In this document: positions 27,669-37,693 of the stretch, piece by piece | Position numbering within the stretch: the stretch's first letter is position 1 | How the letters are laid out: every line of letters starts with the position of its first letter | Assembly: GCF_900215435.1 (NCBI RefSeq) | Contig: NZ_OCMY01000001.1 | Coordinates: 2,418,001-2,482,000 of the forward strand | Direction: 5' to 3' | DNA from: Candidatus Pantoea floridensis | GTDB taxonomy: Bacteria; Pseudomonadota; Gammaproteobacteria; Enterobacterales; Enterobacteriaceae | Length of the DNA: 64,000 bases | The notes under the pieces: generated by a model | What the model was told of the DNA's origin: nothing | Seen by the model: the letters and a program-made list of their open reading frames with translations, nothing else | Databases searched by the model: none | Position numbers and translations under genes: made by a program

Positions 27669-28643
27669 TCAGCCACGCCCGTGCGGCTCGTCCCAGTCAA
27701 ACGCTGGGCCCAGCGAAATCACGCCGCTTGGGTTGATGGTTTTGTGGCTGCAATAGTAGTGATGGCGGATATGCGGCAGATTGACCGTATCGGCAATGCC
27801 AGGCATTTGGTAAATGTCTCGCAGGAAACCGCTGAGATTACGGTAATCGCTGATGCGATGGCGGTCACACTTGAAATGGGTAACGTACACCGGATCGAAG
27901 CGCACTAACGTGGTCCAGAGTCGCAGATCGGCTTCGGTAAGCTTGTCGCCGGTGAGATAACGATGCTGGCCAAGAATTTGCTCCAGGCGCGCCAGTGAGT
28001 GGAACAGTGATGTCACCGACTCATCGTAGGCCGCCTGCGAAGTGGCAAAGCCGCTCTTGTACACGCCGTTGTTCACGGTATCGTAAATCCAGCCGTTCAG
28101 TTCATCGATCTTGTCGCGCAGTGCCGGTGGATAGTAATCACCGGCGCGTGCGCCTTGCGCATCAAACGCGCTATTCAGCATGCGTATGATATCGGCGGAT
28201 TCATTGCTAACGATGGTGTGCTGCGTTTTGTCCCACAGCACTGGTACGGTGACGCGTCCGGTGTATTGCGCGTCGGCGTGCAGATAAAGCTGATAGAGAA
28301 ACTCATTTTGATACAGCGAGTCGCCGGTGGCGTCGGGGAAGTCATCGTCGAAAGTCCAGCCGTTTTCCAGCATCAGCGGATGCACCACTGAAACCGAAAT
28401 CATCTCTTCCAATCCTTTAAGCTGGCGCATCAACAGCGTGCGGTGCGCCCACGGACAGGCGAGTGAGACATAGAGATGATAGCGATCGCGTTCGGCGGCG
28501 AAGCCCGCTTTACCGGTTGGGCCGGCGCTGCCATCGGCTGTAATCCAGTTGCGCCAAACGGCTTCTGTGCGTTTGAAGCGGCCTCCGGTTGACTTCGTGT
28601 CGTACCAGGTGTCATGCCAGACACCGTCAATCAGCTGTCCCAT
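27669..28643 (-). CDS. yqjG: Glutathionyl-hydroquinone reductase YqjG
   Basis: A 324-residue Xi-class glutathione transferase that reduces glutathionyl-hydroquinones. The catalytic cysteine is in SLACPWAHR (about residue 61); the C-terminal all-helical GST domain follows. The ATG chosen has GGAGGG upstream; the open frame begins 16 codons earlier. It is downstream of yqjF, separated by a terminator. Confidence 0.94.
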   Translation of the reverse strand: MGQLIDGVWHDTWYDTKSTGGRFKRTEAVWRNWITADGSAGPTGKAGFAAERDRYHLYVSLACPWAHRTLLMRQLKGLEEMISVSVVHPLMLENGWTFDDDFPDATGDSLYQNEFLYQLYLHADAQYTGRVTVPVLWDKTQHTIVSNESADIIRMLNSAFDAQGARAGDYYPPALRDKIDELNGWIYDTVNNGVYKSGFATSQAAYDESVTSLFHSLARLEQILGQHRYLTGDKLTEADLRLWTTLVRFDPVYVTHFKCDRHRISDYRNLSGFLRDIYQMPGIADTVNLPHIRHHYYCSHKTINPSGVISLGPAFDWDEPHGRG

Positions 28644-28654
28644 AAGCCCTCCAT

Positions 28655-28685
28655 AAAAAAAAGAGGGCGAGGAAAATCCCCGCCC
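28655..28685 (-). terminator. Terminator between yqjF and yqjG
   Basis: Stem of eight pairs with one mismatch (GGGCGAGG / CCCCGCCC on the + strand) followed on the - strand by eight T residues. yqjG must therefore rely on readthrough or its own promoter. Confidence 0.8.
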
Positions 28686-28724
28686 CTGCAATTGAGTATA
28701 TGTGCTCTGTGACGCTTGTGCTGC

Positions 28725-29135
28725 TTAGCGTGCGGTCGCCGGTTGGACGCGCTGACGAATCAGACGGTCAATGCTGTAAGCGCCTGGACCTACCAGACCC
28801 AACACCAGGAAACCACCAGCGATGGAGAGGTTCTTCATGAACATCAGCTGGTTAACACCTTCAGCGAAGTTGCTGTGGAACAGGAACGCGGTCAGCAGAG
28901 TGAAGCCTGCGGTGAACAGCGCGGTAAAGCGCGTCAGGAAACCGAACAGGATTGCCAGGCCGCCACCGAACTCAAGCAAAATAACCAGCGGCAGCATGAA
29001 GCTCGGGACGCCCATGGATTGCATATACTGCGCGGTACCGGCGTAACCGGTGATTTTGCCCCAGCCTGCGGTGATAAACAGAATGGTCATTAATACGCGT
29101 GCTACCAGCAGGCCTGAGTCTTCGAATTTTTTCAT
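28725..29135 (-). CDS. yqjF: YqjF, DoxX-family inner-membrane protein
   Basis: A 136-residue membrane protein with four hydrophobic helices and the DoxX motifs LFITAGWGKITGY (about 19-31) and LLEFGGGLAILFGF. In E. coli its promoter is activated by YhaJ in response to dinitrotoluene derivatives. Two ATGs are adjacent; the second has the better spacing to GGAG. Confidence 0.93.
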   Translation of the reverse strand: MKKFEDSGLLVARVLMTILFITAGWGKITGYAGTAQYMQSMGVPSFMLPLVILLEFGGGLAILFGFLTRFTALFTAGFTLLTAFLFHSNFAEGVNQLMFMKNLSIAGGFLVLGLVGPGAYSIDRLIRQRVQPATAR

Positions 29136-29341
29136 CATCTACTCCAACAAGGTTTTTGTTGCAGGTTGTTGGCCTGCGGGTTTTGAATCCCGTTGAACCG
29201 CTTATTTCAGTTCACTGGGTTGATGGAGGGAGATGATAATCGCAGCTTGAAAGAGTTGTAAGCGAGATAAACTGTCAGTGTTATTCAGGAAATTTGAGGG
29301 AACGAAACCGAATCAATCCGATCCGGTTTTAGAGAGAGGAA

Positions 29342-29626
29342 TTAGCGTGTATTTAACGTCGATTTAATCATGCGCCACGTGCTCCAGACGCCGAAGCCAC
29401 GTTTGGCCCAGCGCAGGAGACGGTTGGGGCTGCGAATCGACCAAATCGCCAATGCACTGCTGCCAATCGCCAGATAGCGGCGCATGCCGATAAGCGTGAG
29501 CCAGCCGCGATCGTACTGTGCGGTACTGGTTAGCCAGTCGCGGCTATCGGCACTGAGGTCGAGCCGCTGCTGCTGCACCTGATTTAGCAGCTCGTGAATG
29601 CGAGCTTCACGTTCGCGGCGGCTCAT
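29342..29626 (-). CDS. yqjK: YqjK-like protein
   Basis: A 94-residue basic protein with a short hydrophobic segment (about residues 48-64) and Arg/Lys-rich ends. It matches the YqjK family, of unknown role. Its ATG overlaps the yqjE stop codon by four bases, so yqjD, yqjE and yqjK are translated as a unit. Confidence 0.88.
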   Translation of the reverse strand: MSRREREARIHELLNQVQQQRLDLSADSRDWLTSTAQYDRGWLTLIGMRRYLAIGSSALAIWSIRSPNRLLRWAKRGFGVWSTWRMIKSTLNTR

Positions 29627-30024
29627 GAGCGATGCTCCTCCAGCAATTTACGATCGGTATCCAGCTCTTTACGCGTATGGCGCAACAGCGTTGACTGTCG
29701 CGATTTGTAGAGCGTCCATAAGCCGAAAATCAGCGCCAACGCAAACAGCACGCCGGTGGTGATGGCAATCGCCATCAGGCGATATTGTGCGTCCACCGCC
29801 CAGATGATCAGCACCATCAGGCTCATAAGTCCGAAAGCAGTAAACAGCATGGTAAGGCCCACCATCATCAGCATCTGAATCAGGTTTGCCTTTTCCTCTT
29901 CCAGTTCCACGATGGCGAGACGGACGCGTGTCTCGGCCATGCTCACCAGTGTGGTAACTATCCGCTGCCCAATGTTAAAGACCCCTTTGCCGGGGCCGTG
30001 GCTTTGCTGACTATCACTCATCAT
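29623..30024 (-). CDS. yqjE: YqjE, phage holin superfamily III-type membrane protein
   Basis: A 133-residue protein with a charged N-terminal helix (ETRVRLAIVELEEEKANL, about 30-47), two membrane helices (about 50-105) and a basic C-terminus. It matches YqjE. The first ATG overlaps the yqjD stop codon (TAATG); a second ATG follows at once. The role is unknown, but the gene stays with yqjD and yqjK across enterobacteria. Confidence 0.9.
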   Translation of the reverse strand: MMSDSQQSHGPGKGVFNIGQRIVTTLVSMAETRVRLAIVELEEEKANLIQMLMMVGLTMLFTAFGLMSLMVLIIWAVDAQYRLMAIAITTGVLFALALIFGLWTLYKSRQSTLLRHTRKELDTDRKLLEEHRS

Positions 30025-30329
30025 TAACGCCGTGAGATTAAAATGCCGATTAAAATACCTACCGCCGCGCCGATACCGACGCCGTGCCATGGATTATCGC
30101 GTACGTATTCATCCGCCTTTTCCGCCGCTTCACGCGTGGTTTGTGCAATACGTTCGCCAGAATCGCCAAGGCGTTCACGGGAGCTTTCGATAGCGCCGCG
30201 CGCTTTGTGACGCAGTTTATCCAGCTCACCTTTGGATTTGTCCGCTGAGCTGCTCAGCACTTCTTCCAGGGTATCAGCCAGATTTTTCAATTCAGCGCGC
30301 AGATGTTCAGATGTTGATTCTTTAGCCAT
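30024..30329 (-). CDS. yqjD: YqjD, membrane-anchored ribosome-binding protein (DUF883)
   Basis: A 101-residue DUF883 protein: a long charged amphipathic helix, the motif DNPWHGVGIGAAVG, and a C-terminal hydrophobic anchor ending in ISRR. E. coli YqjD binds stationary-phase ribosomes at the membrane. The start has AAGGAGAT upstream. Confidence 0.94.
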   Translation of the reverse strand: MAKESTSEHLRAELKNLADTLEEVLSSSADKSKGELDKLRHKARGAIESSRERLGDSGERIAQTTREAAEKADEYVRDNPWHGVGIGAAVGILIGILISRR

Positions 30330-30364
30330 GGAAATCTCCTTTTACAGCATTGAGTTAAGTCCGA

Positions 30365-30736
30365 TTAATAAGGTTCTGCTTCAAGCTTTTTCAATTCGTG
30401 CTGGGCTTCTTCAAGCTTACGCTCGCGCTTCTCAATTTTGTCTTTGTCGCCGTCCTGACGCTCTTCCTTAAGCTCACGTTCACGCTCAGCAACCTTGTGT
30501 TTCTGCGCCGTGATGCGTTCGCTATGCGCAGATTTCAGTTTCTCGTCGGTGCAGCCTGCACGCACTTCGGTTAAAGCGCGTTCCAGGCCGGTGACACGGC
30601 GCTGGTTGTTATGCTGCTTCGCCATATCGATTTCGTGCTGGATATCCTGCTCTTTTTGCTGACAGAGCGATTCAGCCGCCAGCAGCGAACCCGAGAGTGA
30701 GAAAAGAATAGCACCTAGCAGTAATTGATGTTTCAT
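30365..30736 (-). CDS. yqjC: YqjC, periplasmic DUF1090 protein
   Basis: A 123-residue secreted protein: signal peptide (about residues 1-20, ending LAAES) followed by a charged coiled coil rich in Glu, Lys and Arg, with two Cys (about 26 and 61) that may form a disulfide. Matches YqjC/DUF1090. The chosen ATG lacks a strong ribosome site; one six codons earlier is possible but gives a poorer signal peptide. Confidence 0.87.
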   Translation of the reverse strand: MKHQLLLGAILFSLSGSLLAAESLCQQKEQDIQHEIDMAKQHNNQRRVTGLERALTEVRAGCTDEKLKSAHSERITAQKHKVAERERELKEERQDGDKDKIEKRERKLEEAQHELKKLEAEPY

Positions 30737-30878
30737 CAGGTAGTGACCTTCCATTGTTGATGACCTGCCTGAGAGCAGACAGGAGAAGCTTCCCAGCATG
30801 TCTTAGGCTTACGCTACCTCTAAGGATAGACAGCAGACGAAAAAATTCAAAGAAGACGCGGGGATAGCGAGGATTGAC

Positions 30879-30907
30879 TCACCGCCTGGCTTATTGTCAG
30901 GCGGTGA
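30879..30907 (-). terminator. Hairpin after mzrA
   Basis: Perfect 10-bp stem TCACCGCCTG / CAGGCGGTGA, nine-base loop, starting four bases after the mzrA stop codon. No T-run follows; it may stabilise the yqjA-mzrA message. Confidence 0.55.
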
Positions 30908-30910
30908 CGA

Positions 30911-31279
30911 TTAACTGTACGTTGGCCGATTTGCGTCAGGGTATTGCTGCGAAGCCTGCGGCCCAGCAGCCACGACGAACCCTTGTGGCAACAGGCGTTT
31001 CAGCACTTTCTGCGCTGCCAGGCTCTGCTCTTCATTCTCAAAATGAATGACCAACGCATCGCCAGAAGGCGTAATACTTTTGATACGCACGCCTTGTGCC
31101 GAAAGTTGCTGATAAAGATAGAAACCATCTGGCAGATTGGTGCCGTTGTTTGCCACGCGGATTTTAACCACGGTTTCGTGCTGCATCAGCGTCGGGACAG
31201 AACAGACAACCAGCAGCGCCAGCGCGCCACCCAGCGCCCAAGGCAGGAAGCGCCTTGGGAATCCATTAAATTTGAACAT
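30911..31279 (-). CDS. mzrA: MzrA, modulator of EnvZ/OmpR
   Basis: A 122-residue inner-membrane protein with one N-terminal membrane segment (about residues 13-31) and a periplasmic domain with the [23 protein letters not shown] region typical of MzrA. In E. coli it binds EnvZ and links CpxAR to the EnvZ/OmpR system. It begins two bases after the yqjA stop codon, as in E. coli. Confidence 0.9.
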   Translation of the reverse strand: MFKFNGFPRRFLPWALGGALALLVVCSVPTLMQHETVVKIRVANNGTNLPDGFYLYQQLSAQGVRIKSITPSGDALVIHFENEEQSLAAQKVLKRLLPQGFVVAAGPQASQQYPDANRPTYS

Positions 31280-31281
31280 GA

Positions 31282-31953
31282 TTATGGATTCCCGTTACGA
31301 GTTGACTGACGTTTGCGCCAAAGCACCACTAACGAACCGACCAGACCAACGACCAGTAGCACTAGCGGCAGCAGCATCAGGCACAACATCAATTCATCTT
31401 CATAACGCCGGAAGATCGGGGTTTTACCCAGCGCGAAGCCTAATACGGTAAGAATCAGCACCCACAAGAATCCGCTCACCCAGTTAAAAAACTGGAAGCG
31501 TGCATTGCTCAGGCCTGAGAGCCCGGCGATGGTCGGCAGCAATGTGCGCACGAAGGCGATAAAGCGACCAATCAGCAAAGCCGATAAACCGTGGCGATGG
31601 AACAGGCTATGTGCGCGTTGGTGGTATTGCGCCGGCAGATGCGAAAGCCAGTTTTGCACGGTGGGCGTATTGCCCAGCCATCGGCCCTGAATGTAGCTCA
31701 CCCAGCATCCGAGGCTAGCGCCGGTAGTTAAAATCAGAATGGTAAGCGGGAAGCCCATGGTGCCTTTAGCAATCAGCACCCCAACCAGAATGAGCAAACT
31801 GTCGCCGGGTAGAAAGGCGGCGGGTAGCAGCCCATTTTCCAGAAACAGAATCATAAACAGCACGCCATAAATGGCCCAAACCAATGTTGGGTCGGAGAGC
31901 ATTTCGTAATCCTGCTGCCATAAGGCATGCAGCAATGCTTGCAAAATATCCAT
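31282..31953 (-). CDS. yqjA: YqjA, DedA-family membrane protein
   Basis: A 223-residue DedA protein (lipid-flippase-like fold) needed with YghB for proton-motive-force balance, division and alkaline tolerance in E. coli. Motifs: [18 protein letters not shown] (about 37-54) and [19 protein letters not shown] (about 126-144). The ATG with AGGA upstream was used instead of the TTG one codon earlier. Confidence 0.95.
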   Translation of the reverse strand: MDILQALLHALWQQDYEMLSDPTLVWAIYGVLFMILFLENGLLPAAFLPGDSLLILVGVLIAKGTMGFPLTILILTTGASLGCWVSYIQGRWLGNTPTVQNWLSHLPAQYHQRAHSLFHRHGLSALLIGRFIAFVRTLLPTIAGLSGLSNARFQFFNWVSGFLWVLILTVLGFALGKTPIFRRYEDELMLCLMLLPLVLLVVGLVGSLVVLWRKRQSTRNGNP

Positions 31954-32287
31954 CAATCATTCCTGAACATCATTGTTAATCGTGCCCTTAAGGGGCTTAG
32001 GCGCAGACTGGCATTGTTTATACATTGTTAGATAAGCAGCCTGAGCAGGAGTTTCCGGATCCTTCCAGAATTGATTGTTAAATCAGCGACTTTTAAAAGC
32101 CCTGTCGCAAAGGGTAATAAAAGGGCGATAACTGTAACAAAAATAACGTTATGCAGACAGGGGAAAGTGCCTGCCGCACAGGAGTTTTACCTTTACACGC
32201 AGAGGGTCCAAAGGAGCTTTACATGAGCTGACACTATTGCAGACTAACTGACTTTTCAGCGGCGAAATGCCGGAAAAACCAGCAGAT
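31954..32287. other. Spacer between exuR and yqjA
   Basis: No gene is supported. A weak GCCCT / AGGGC stem with an 18-base loop (32099-32126) is followed on the - strand by TTTT and may be the exuR terminator. The yqjA promoter (CpxR-controlled in E. coli) should lie in the left half. Confidence 0.4.
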
Positions 32288-33061
32288 TTAGCGCGGCGTA
32301 TCGCTAGCTTCAGGCAGGATGACCGGATTTTCCGCAAACATGTAACGGTCGACATTAAATTCAAAATCGTCGGTCGTCGCGTTAAACAGCATCTGTTTAG
32401 TATTTTCCAGATGTTGCCACATTGCCAGCTTGCTGGCGGCGGGATCTTTGCGAATCAGTGCTTTTAGAATCTGGTCGTGATCGTCACACCAGCTGGTGAT
32501 ATTTTTGGCATCAATGTGTTCGTGCAGCTTGAGCCAGTAGGGGTTGTGTAAACGATGTAGCCACATCTTCTCGACGATGGCGGCAAGCGCGCTATTCTGC
32601 GTCGATTGCGCAATGCGCACGTGGAATTCCATATCCCATGCTGAGTCACGTGAATGATCTTCCTGACGCGCTTTTTCCTGAATCGCCATCAGCGCCACAA
32701 TATCCTGACGCGTCACCTGGGTGGCGGCAAACTCGGCAACGTTGCTCTCAATCAGCTGGCGCGCCTGTAATAACTCGAACGGACCGAAATTGGCAAACTC
32801 CAGCTGGCTGGATGTCATCACGCGGTTCTGCTGCTGGTTGCTCATGACATGAATGCCGGAGCCTTTGCGCACCTCCACGTAACCTTCCACTTCCAGCATG
32901 ATGATCGCTTCACGCACCACGGTACGGCTTACCTGCATCTCTTCGGCGATCAGACGTTCAGCAGGCAGCTTATCGCCAACGGCGTAGTCACCGGCTTCTA
33001 TGCGGCGTTTGAGTTCACTGGCGAGCTGTTGATACAGGCGACGAGATTCGGTCAGGTCCAT
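32288..33061 (-). CDS. exuR: ExuR, hexuronate regulon repressor
   Basis: A 257-residue GntR/FadR-type repressor: winged HTH in residues 8-75 ([21 protein letters not shown]), then an FCD helical effector domain with metal-binding Asp/His positions (FHVRIA, and CDDHDQI). E. coli ExuR represses exuT, uxaCA, uxaB and uxuAB and is relieved by galacturonate or glucuronate. ExuR-like boxes lie upstream of exuR itself and between exuT and uxaC. Confidence 0.96.
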   Translation of the reverse strand: MDLTESRRLYQQLASELKRRIEAGDYAVGDKLPAERLIAEEMQVSRTVVREAIIMLEVEGYVEVRKGSGIHVMSNQQQNRVMTSSQLEFANFGPFELLQARQLIESNVAEFAATQVTRQDIVALMAIQEKARQEDHSRDSAWDMEFHVRIAQSTQNSALAAIVEKMWLHRLHNPYWLKLHEHIDAKNITSWCDDHDQILKALIRKDPAASKLAMWQHLENTKQMLFNATTDDFEFNVDRYMFAENPVILPEASDTPR

Positions 33062-33085
33062 TACGGGGTCCGCTGTGGGATCAAA

Positions 33086-33106
33086 GTTGAGTTGTTATAC
33101 CACTTC
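33086..33106. promoter_or_regulatory. ExuR-like box upstream of exuR
   Basis: GTTGTTATACCACTT is close to the palindromic ExuR/UxuR motif TTGGTATACCAA. Its place before exuR suggests autoregulation. Confidence 0.5.
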
Positions 33107-33150
33107 AGCCGCGTAGTGGAAATGGGCTGGCCTGCGCCAGCCCGAAGAGA

Positions 33151-34452
33151 TCAGGAGCGTGCCGGAGCTGCCTGTCCGGCAGGTTGCTCATCCAGCTCGG
33201 AAACCGGTTGGTTTTTCAGTACCGTCCAAATGACAACCGCACCTAACAGATCAAACACCGCCAGCGCCGCGAACAGTGGGCTGAAGCCCAGCGTATCGGC
33301 AAGCGCGCCCACCACCAGGGCAAACATGGTGCTCGCCGTCCATGCCGCCATGCCGGTCAATCCGTTGGCAGTGGCGACTTCGTTACGGCCAAATACATCA
33401 GAAGAGAGGGTGATCAATGCGCCAGAGAGCGCCTGGTGAGCGAAGCCACCCACGCACAGCAGCGCAATTGCTACATATGGACTGGTGAATAAACCGATGG
33501 TGCCTGGCGCAATCATCAATACCGCGCCCATCGTGACCACCAGCTTGCGCGAAACGATCAGATTGACGCCAAACCAGCGCTGGAACAGCGGCGGCAGATA
33601 ACCGCCAACGATGCAGCCAAGATCGGCGAACAGCATCGGCATCCACGCAAACATGGCGATCTCTTTCAGGTTGAAGCCATAAACTTTGAACATAAACAGC
33701 GGAATCCACGCGTTAAACGTTCCCCAGGCCGGTTCGGCGAGGAAACGCGGCAACGCGATGCCCCAAAACTGACGGTTGCGCAAGATCTGGCGGGCCGACA
33801 TTTTCTTGTTGTTGCCGGTTTGATGCTGCAACTCTTGTCCTGCAATGATGTAGTGGCGCTCCTCATCGCTCAGCTTGGTTTGCTGCTTAGGATGTTTGTA
33901 AAACACCAGCCAGCAGATCGCCCACACCATACTCAGCACGCCGGTGATGATAAATGCCATTTGCCAGCTGTGTGCCACGATCGCCCACACCACGAGCGGG
34001 GGCGCCAGCATCGCACCAATTGACGATCCTACGTTGAAATAGCCCACCGCGACCGAACGCTCTTTGGCGGGGAACCATTCGCTACTGGCTTTCAGGCCTG
34101 CGGGAATCATTGCGGCTTCGGCTGCGCCCACGGCACCGCGCGCCAGGGCAAAACCGCCCCAGCTGCCGGCCATCGCCGTCGCGGCACAGAAGATCGCCCA
34201 AAGTATGGCAAAGACTGCATAGCCGATTTTGGTGCCGAGCATGTCCAGCACATAACCGGCCACCGGCTGCATGATGGTGTAGCACGCCGAATAGGCGGCC
34301 ACGATGTAGGAATATTGCTGGGTGGTAATGCCTAGCTGGGTTTCCAGCGTCGGCGCCGCAACGGCAATGGTATTGCGCGTCAGGTAACCGAGCACGGTGC
34401 CCAGCGTCACCAGCCCAATCATGTACCAGCGTAGCCCTTTGATCTTACGCAT
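33151..34452 (-). CDS. exuT: ExuT, hexuronate transporter
   Basis: A 433-residue MFS permease with 12 predicted membrane helices, of the anion:cation symporter family, importing galacturonate and glucuronate. The start has no ambiguity; the first helix begins near residue 10. It is transcribed divergently from uxaC, with exuR downstream on the same strand 90 bases away. Confidence 0.95.
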   Translation of the reverse strand: MRKIKGLRWYMIGLVTLGTVLGYLTRNTIAVAAPTLETQLGITTQQYSYIVAAYSACYTIMQPVAGYVLDMLGTKIGYAVFAILWAIFCAATAMAGSWGGFALARGAVGAAEAAMIPAGLKASSEWFPAKERSVAVGYFNVGSSIGAMLAPPLVVWAIVAHSWQMAFIITGVLSMVWAICWLVFYKHPKQQTKLSDEERHYIIAGQELQHQTGNNKKMSARQILRNRQFWGIALPRFLAEPAWGTFNAWIPLFMFKVYGFNLKEIAMFAWMPMLFADLGCIVGGYLPPLFQRWFGVNLIVSRKLVVTMGAVLMIAPGTIGLFTSPYVAIALLCVGGFAHQALSGALITLSSDVFGRNEVATANGLTGMAAWTASTMFALVVGALADTLGFSPLFAALAVFDLLGAVVIWTVLKNQPVSELDEQPAGQAAPARS

Positions 34453-34582
34453 TATTAACCTCGTCCAGTTTGTCGTTGCGGTTTGCCGCTGTAGTTATCT
34501 GGAGCGGGATAGTGTGAAACGTACTTCTCACCCCCGCATTTCCTTGCCTGTGCCATAAGTTCGTTTACAACGGAGCGAGAGG

Positions 34583-34602
34583 TTAACTTGTTATACATCT
34601 TG
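34583..34602. promoter_or_regulatory. ExuR-like box on the exuT side
   Basis: AACTTGTTATACATCTTG matches most of the ExuR motif core (TTGxTATA). Confidence 0.45.
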
Positions 34603-34604
34603 AA

Positions 34605-34624
34605 AAGTTGAATGCCATCACATA
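34605..34624. promoter_or_regulatory. CRP-like site on the exuT side
   Basis: GTTGA, six bases, TCACA: one half-site is exact and the other three of five. Confidence 0.4.
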
Positions 34625-34727
34625 AACCATGTCCGTAGTGTGTGTTAGCGTTAAAGATCGATAAAACAGCCATTTAACACAATATCCGCAACAAGAATGT
34701 CCATATGTCCACAGTAAAACTGTGATT

Positions 34728-34748
34728 ATTGTGAGTGAGATCGCAAAC
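34728..34748. promoter_or_regulatory. CRP-like site on the uxaC side
   Basis: TGTGA at 34730-34734, six bases, TCGCA at 34741-34745: nine of ten core positions. Confidence 0.55.
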
Positions 34749-34763
34749 AATTTTTCCGGTCGC

Positions 34764-34784
34764 TTAAATTGGTATGATAACTTT
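34764..34784. promoter_or_regulatory. ExuR-like box upstream of uxaC
   Basis: AAATTGGTATGATAACTTT: the left half is an exact match to the ExuR motif. It lies about 40 bases before the uxaC start, over the likely promoter. Confidence 0.6.
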
Positions 34785-34822
34785 TAGTAAAAGCCGGATG
34801 GCTCCAAAATGAGGAAGCAGGT

Positions 34823-36238
34823 ATGTCGCGTTTTATGAGTGAAGATTTCCTTCTCGACACCGAGTTCGCCCGTCGTCTGTACCATGACTACGCAAAAGAT
34901 CAGCCGATTTTTGACTATCACTGCCACTTGCCGCCGCAGCAAATTGCCGAAAATTACCGCTTCAGCAACCTCTATGACATCTGGTTAAAAGGCGATCACT
35001 ACAAATGGCGTGCGATGCGAGCCAACGGCGTCGCGGAAGCGCTCTGTACCGGTGATGCCAGCGACCGGGATAAATTTGCTGCCTGGGCGCGCACCGTGCC
35101 GCATACCATCGGCAACCCGCTTTATCACTGGACGCACCTCGAACTGCGTCGGCCTTTTGGCATTACCGATGTACTGCTAAATGAACAGAGCGCCGAGCGT
35201 ATCTGGCAGCAGTGCAATGAATTGCTGGCGCAGGACGCGTTTAGCGCGCGCGGCATCATGCAGCAGATGAACGTAAAGATGGTCGGCACCACGGATGACC
35301 CGCTTGATGACTTGCAGCATCACCGCACGGTGGCTGAAGACAGCCGTTTTAACGTGAAAGTGCTGCCGAGCTGGCGTCCGGACAAGGCGTTCAACATTGA
35401 GCTGGAGAGCTTCCTGCCATGGATTCAGCGCCTTGAACAAGTGGCGGATGTTAGCGTGCAACGCTTTGAAGATTTACGACGCGCCCTGAGTCAGCGGCTC
35501 GATCATTTCGCTGCCCATGGCTGCAAAATCTCCGATCACGCGCTGGATGTGGTGGTGTTTGCCGAGGCCGATGACGCCACGCTGGACGGCATTCTGGCAC
35601 GTCGCCTGCAAGGTGCTGCACCTTCAGCAGAAGAAACGGCGCAATTTAAAACCGCGGTGCTGGTATGGCTTGGCAGCGAATACGCACGCCGTGGCTGGGC
35701 GCAGCAGTATCACATTGGCGCGCTGCGCAATGCCAATCGCCGCCAGTTCGATATCCTCGGTCCGGATGTTGGCTTCGATTCGATTAATGATGCGCCGCTA
35801 GCGATGCCGCTGGCACGCCTGCTGGATGCGCAAAACCGTCAGAATGCCCTGCCCAAAACCATCCTCTATTGCCTCAACCCGCGCGACAACGAAGTACTGG
35901 CCACCATGGCGGGCAATTTCCAGGGCGAAGGCGAACCGGGCAAGATGCAGTTCGGTTCGGCATGGTGGTTCAACGATCAGCTGGATGGCATGCAGCGTCA
36001 GATGACGCAGCTGGCACAAATTGGTTTGCTGAGCCGCTTTGTTGGCATGTTAACCGACAGCCGCAGTTTCCTCTCCTACACCCGCCACGAATATTTCCGC
36101 CGCCTGCTGTGTCAAATGATCGGCAACTGGGTAGCGCGGGGTGAAGCGCCCGCTGACGAGGCGTTATTAGGCCAGATGGTACAGAACATCAGCTTTAACA
36201 ATGCGCGCGATTACTTCGGCATTGAGCTGGGAGCCTGA
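34823..36238 (+). CDS. uxaC: UxaC, uronate isomerase
   Basis: A 471-residue amidohydrolase-superfamily enzyme that converts galacturonate to tagaturonate and glucuronate to fructuronate. Motifs: [15 protein letters not shown] (about residues 30-44) with the HxH-like metal site, [10 protein letters not shown], and TTDDP. First gene of uxaCBA; its stop codon overlaps the uxaB start. Confidence 0.97.
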   Translation: MSRFMSEDFLLDTEFARRLYHDYAKDQPIFDYHCHLPPQQIAENYRFSNLYDIWLKGDHYKWRAMRANGVAEALCTGDASDRDKFAAWARTVPHTIGNPLYHWTHLELRRPFGITDVLLNEQSAERIWQQCNELLAQDAFSARGIMQQMNVKMVGTTDDPLDDLQHHRTVAEDSRFNVKVLPSWRPDKAFNIELESFLPWIQRLEQVADVSVQRFEDLRRALSQRLDHFAAHGCKISDHALDVVVFAEADDATLDGILARRLQGAAPSAEETAQFKTAVLVWLGSEYARRGWAQQYHIGALRNANRRQFDILGPDVGFDSINDAPLAMPLARLLDAQNRQNALPKTILYCLNPRDNEVLATMAGNFQGEGEPGKMQFGSAWWFNDQLDGMQRQMTQLAQIGLLSRFVGMLTDSRSFLSYTRHEYFRRLLCQMIGNWVARGEAPADEALLGQMVQNISFNNARDYFGIELGA

Positions 36239-37689
36239 TGATGCAGCGACTCAATCGTCACAATTTTCCGGGCGCGCAGTATAGCGATCGCGTTATTCAG
36301 TTTGGTGAAGGCAACTTTCTGCGCGCCTTTATCGATTGGCAGCTCGACTGGCTTAATCAGCATCAAGGTACGGATGCTGGCGTAGTGGTGGTACGGCCCC
36401 GCAACCGCGTGGTGAAAGAGACGTTGAATCAGCAAGATGGCTTATACACTACGCTGATACGTGGTCTCAACGCGGCAGGTGAACAGGTGAGTGAAACCCG
36501 CCTGATCCGCAGCCTGAATCGTGAAATTCAGCCGTATCAACAGTTTGACGATTTCCTTGCGCTGGCCCGCGCGCCGCAGATGCGTTTTGTGTTCTCTAAT
36601 ACCACCGAAGCCGGCATTGTTTTTGTTGAGCAGGATCGGCTGGACGATGCGCCAGCATCCTCGTTTCCCGGAAAGCTGACGCAGCTGCTGTGGACGCGCT
36701 TTAACCACTTTGCCGGTGCCAGCGATAAAGGCTGGCTTATCGTGCCGTGCGAGCTGATTGACTATAACGGCGACACGCTGCGTGAGTTGGTGCTGCACTA
36801 CATCAAACATTGGCAGCTGCCGCCGGAGTTTGCGCGCTGGGTGTTGGATCACTGCGCTTTCTACAACACGCTGGTGGATCGCATTGTTACCGGTTATCCC
36901 GCCGACAGCGCGGCGATCGAGGCGCAGCTTGGCTATGAGGATCGCTATCTGGTGGCGGGCGAAGTCTATTACCAATTTGTGATTCAGGGGCCAGCCGCAT
37001 TAGCGCAGGAGCTGAAGCTCAACACGCTGGCGCCGGAAGTGAAGCGGGTGGATGACATCACGCCGTACAAAGCGCAGAAGGTGGCGATCCTCAACGGCGC
37101 ACATACTGCGCTGGTGCCGGTGGCGTTTCAGTGCGGGCTGGAAAGCGTGGGTGACGCGATGGAAGACGCGCAGATTGCTGGCTTTGTGGATGACCTGCTG
37201 CGTGACGAGGTGATCCCAACGCTGGATCTGCCGCGCGATGAGCTGCACGCCTTCGCTGATGCGGTGCAGCGGCGTTTCCGCAATCCCTTTATTCGTCATG
37301 CGCTGCTCTCTATCGCACTCAACGGCATGACCAAATTCCGCACCCGTTTACTGCCGCAGCTGTTGCTGGCGCAGCAGCAAAATGGGCAGTGGCCTGCACG
37401 CCTGACCTTCGCCTTTGCCGCGCTGCTGGCGTTTTACCGCGGTGAAGAGGGCGATCGTCACTGGCCGCTTCAGGACGACGAACACTGGCTGCAGCGTTTC
37501 GCTGAGCTGTGGCCCGCCGTGCAGCACGATAAACAGACCCCGGAACAATTGGTGCGCGCGGTACTTAGCGATGCTCATCACTGGGGCGAAGATCTCACCC
37601 AGCGGCCAGGATTAGTGGCCGCAGTAAGCCAACACCTGCAAAACATCATCGTCCACGGGATGCGGACGGCGTTGACCCAACTGAGATAA
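36238..37689 (+). CDS. uxaB: UxaB, tagaturonate reductase (altronate oxidoreductase)
   Basis: A 483-residue NADH-dependent polyol-type dehydrogenase converting tagaturonate to altronate. Motifs: [11 protein letters not shown] (about 21-31), FSNTTEAGI, and [14 protein letters not shown] with the catalytic Lys region. Two adjacent ATGs are possible starts after GGGAG. In E. coli uxaB is separate from uxaCA; here it sits between uxaC and uxaA, so all three enzymes are co-expressed. Confidence 0.96.
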   Translation: MMQRLNRHNFPGAQYSDRVIQFGEGNFLRAFIDWQLDWLNQHQGTDAGVVVVRPRNRVVKETLNQQDGLYTTLIRGLNAAGEQVSETRLIRSLNREIQPYQQFDDFLALARAPQMRFVFSNTTEAGIVFVEQDRLDDAPASSFPGKLTQLLWTRFNHFAGASDKGWLIVPCELIDYNGDTLRELVLHYIKHWQLPPEFARWVLDHCAFYNTLVDRIVTGYPADSAAIEAQLGYEDRYLVAGEVYYQFVIQGPAALAQELKLNTLAPEVKRVDDITPYKAQKVAILNGAHTALVPVAFQCGLESVGDAMEDAQIAGFVDDLLRDEVIPTLDLPRDELHAFADAVQRRFRNPFIRHALLSIALNGMTKFRTRLLPQLLLAQQQNGQWPARLTFAFAALLAFYRGEEGDRHWPLQDDEHWLQRFAELWPAVQHDKQTPEQLVRAVLSDAHHWGEDLTQRPGLVAAVSQHLQNIIVHGMRTALTQLR

Positions 37690-37693
37690 CGCT

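Larger units (their letters stand above)
34453..34822. other. exuT/uxaC divergent control region
   Basis: A 370-base region with two ExuR-like and two CRP-like sites, listed separately. A 72-codon frame on the - strand has no family resemblance and is not called. Confidence 0.7.

Noticed and set aside
32151..32231. A 26-codon frame upstream of yqjA on the + strand
   Set aside because: No ribosome site at its start, no neighbour on that strand to control, and no pattern of conservation can be judged.
34455..34673. A 72-codon open frame in the exuT/uxaC divergent region
   Set aside because: It crosses the predicted ExuR and CRP sites and resembles no family.
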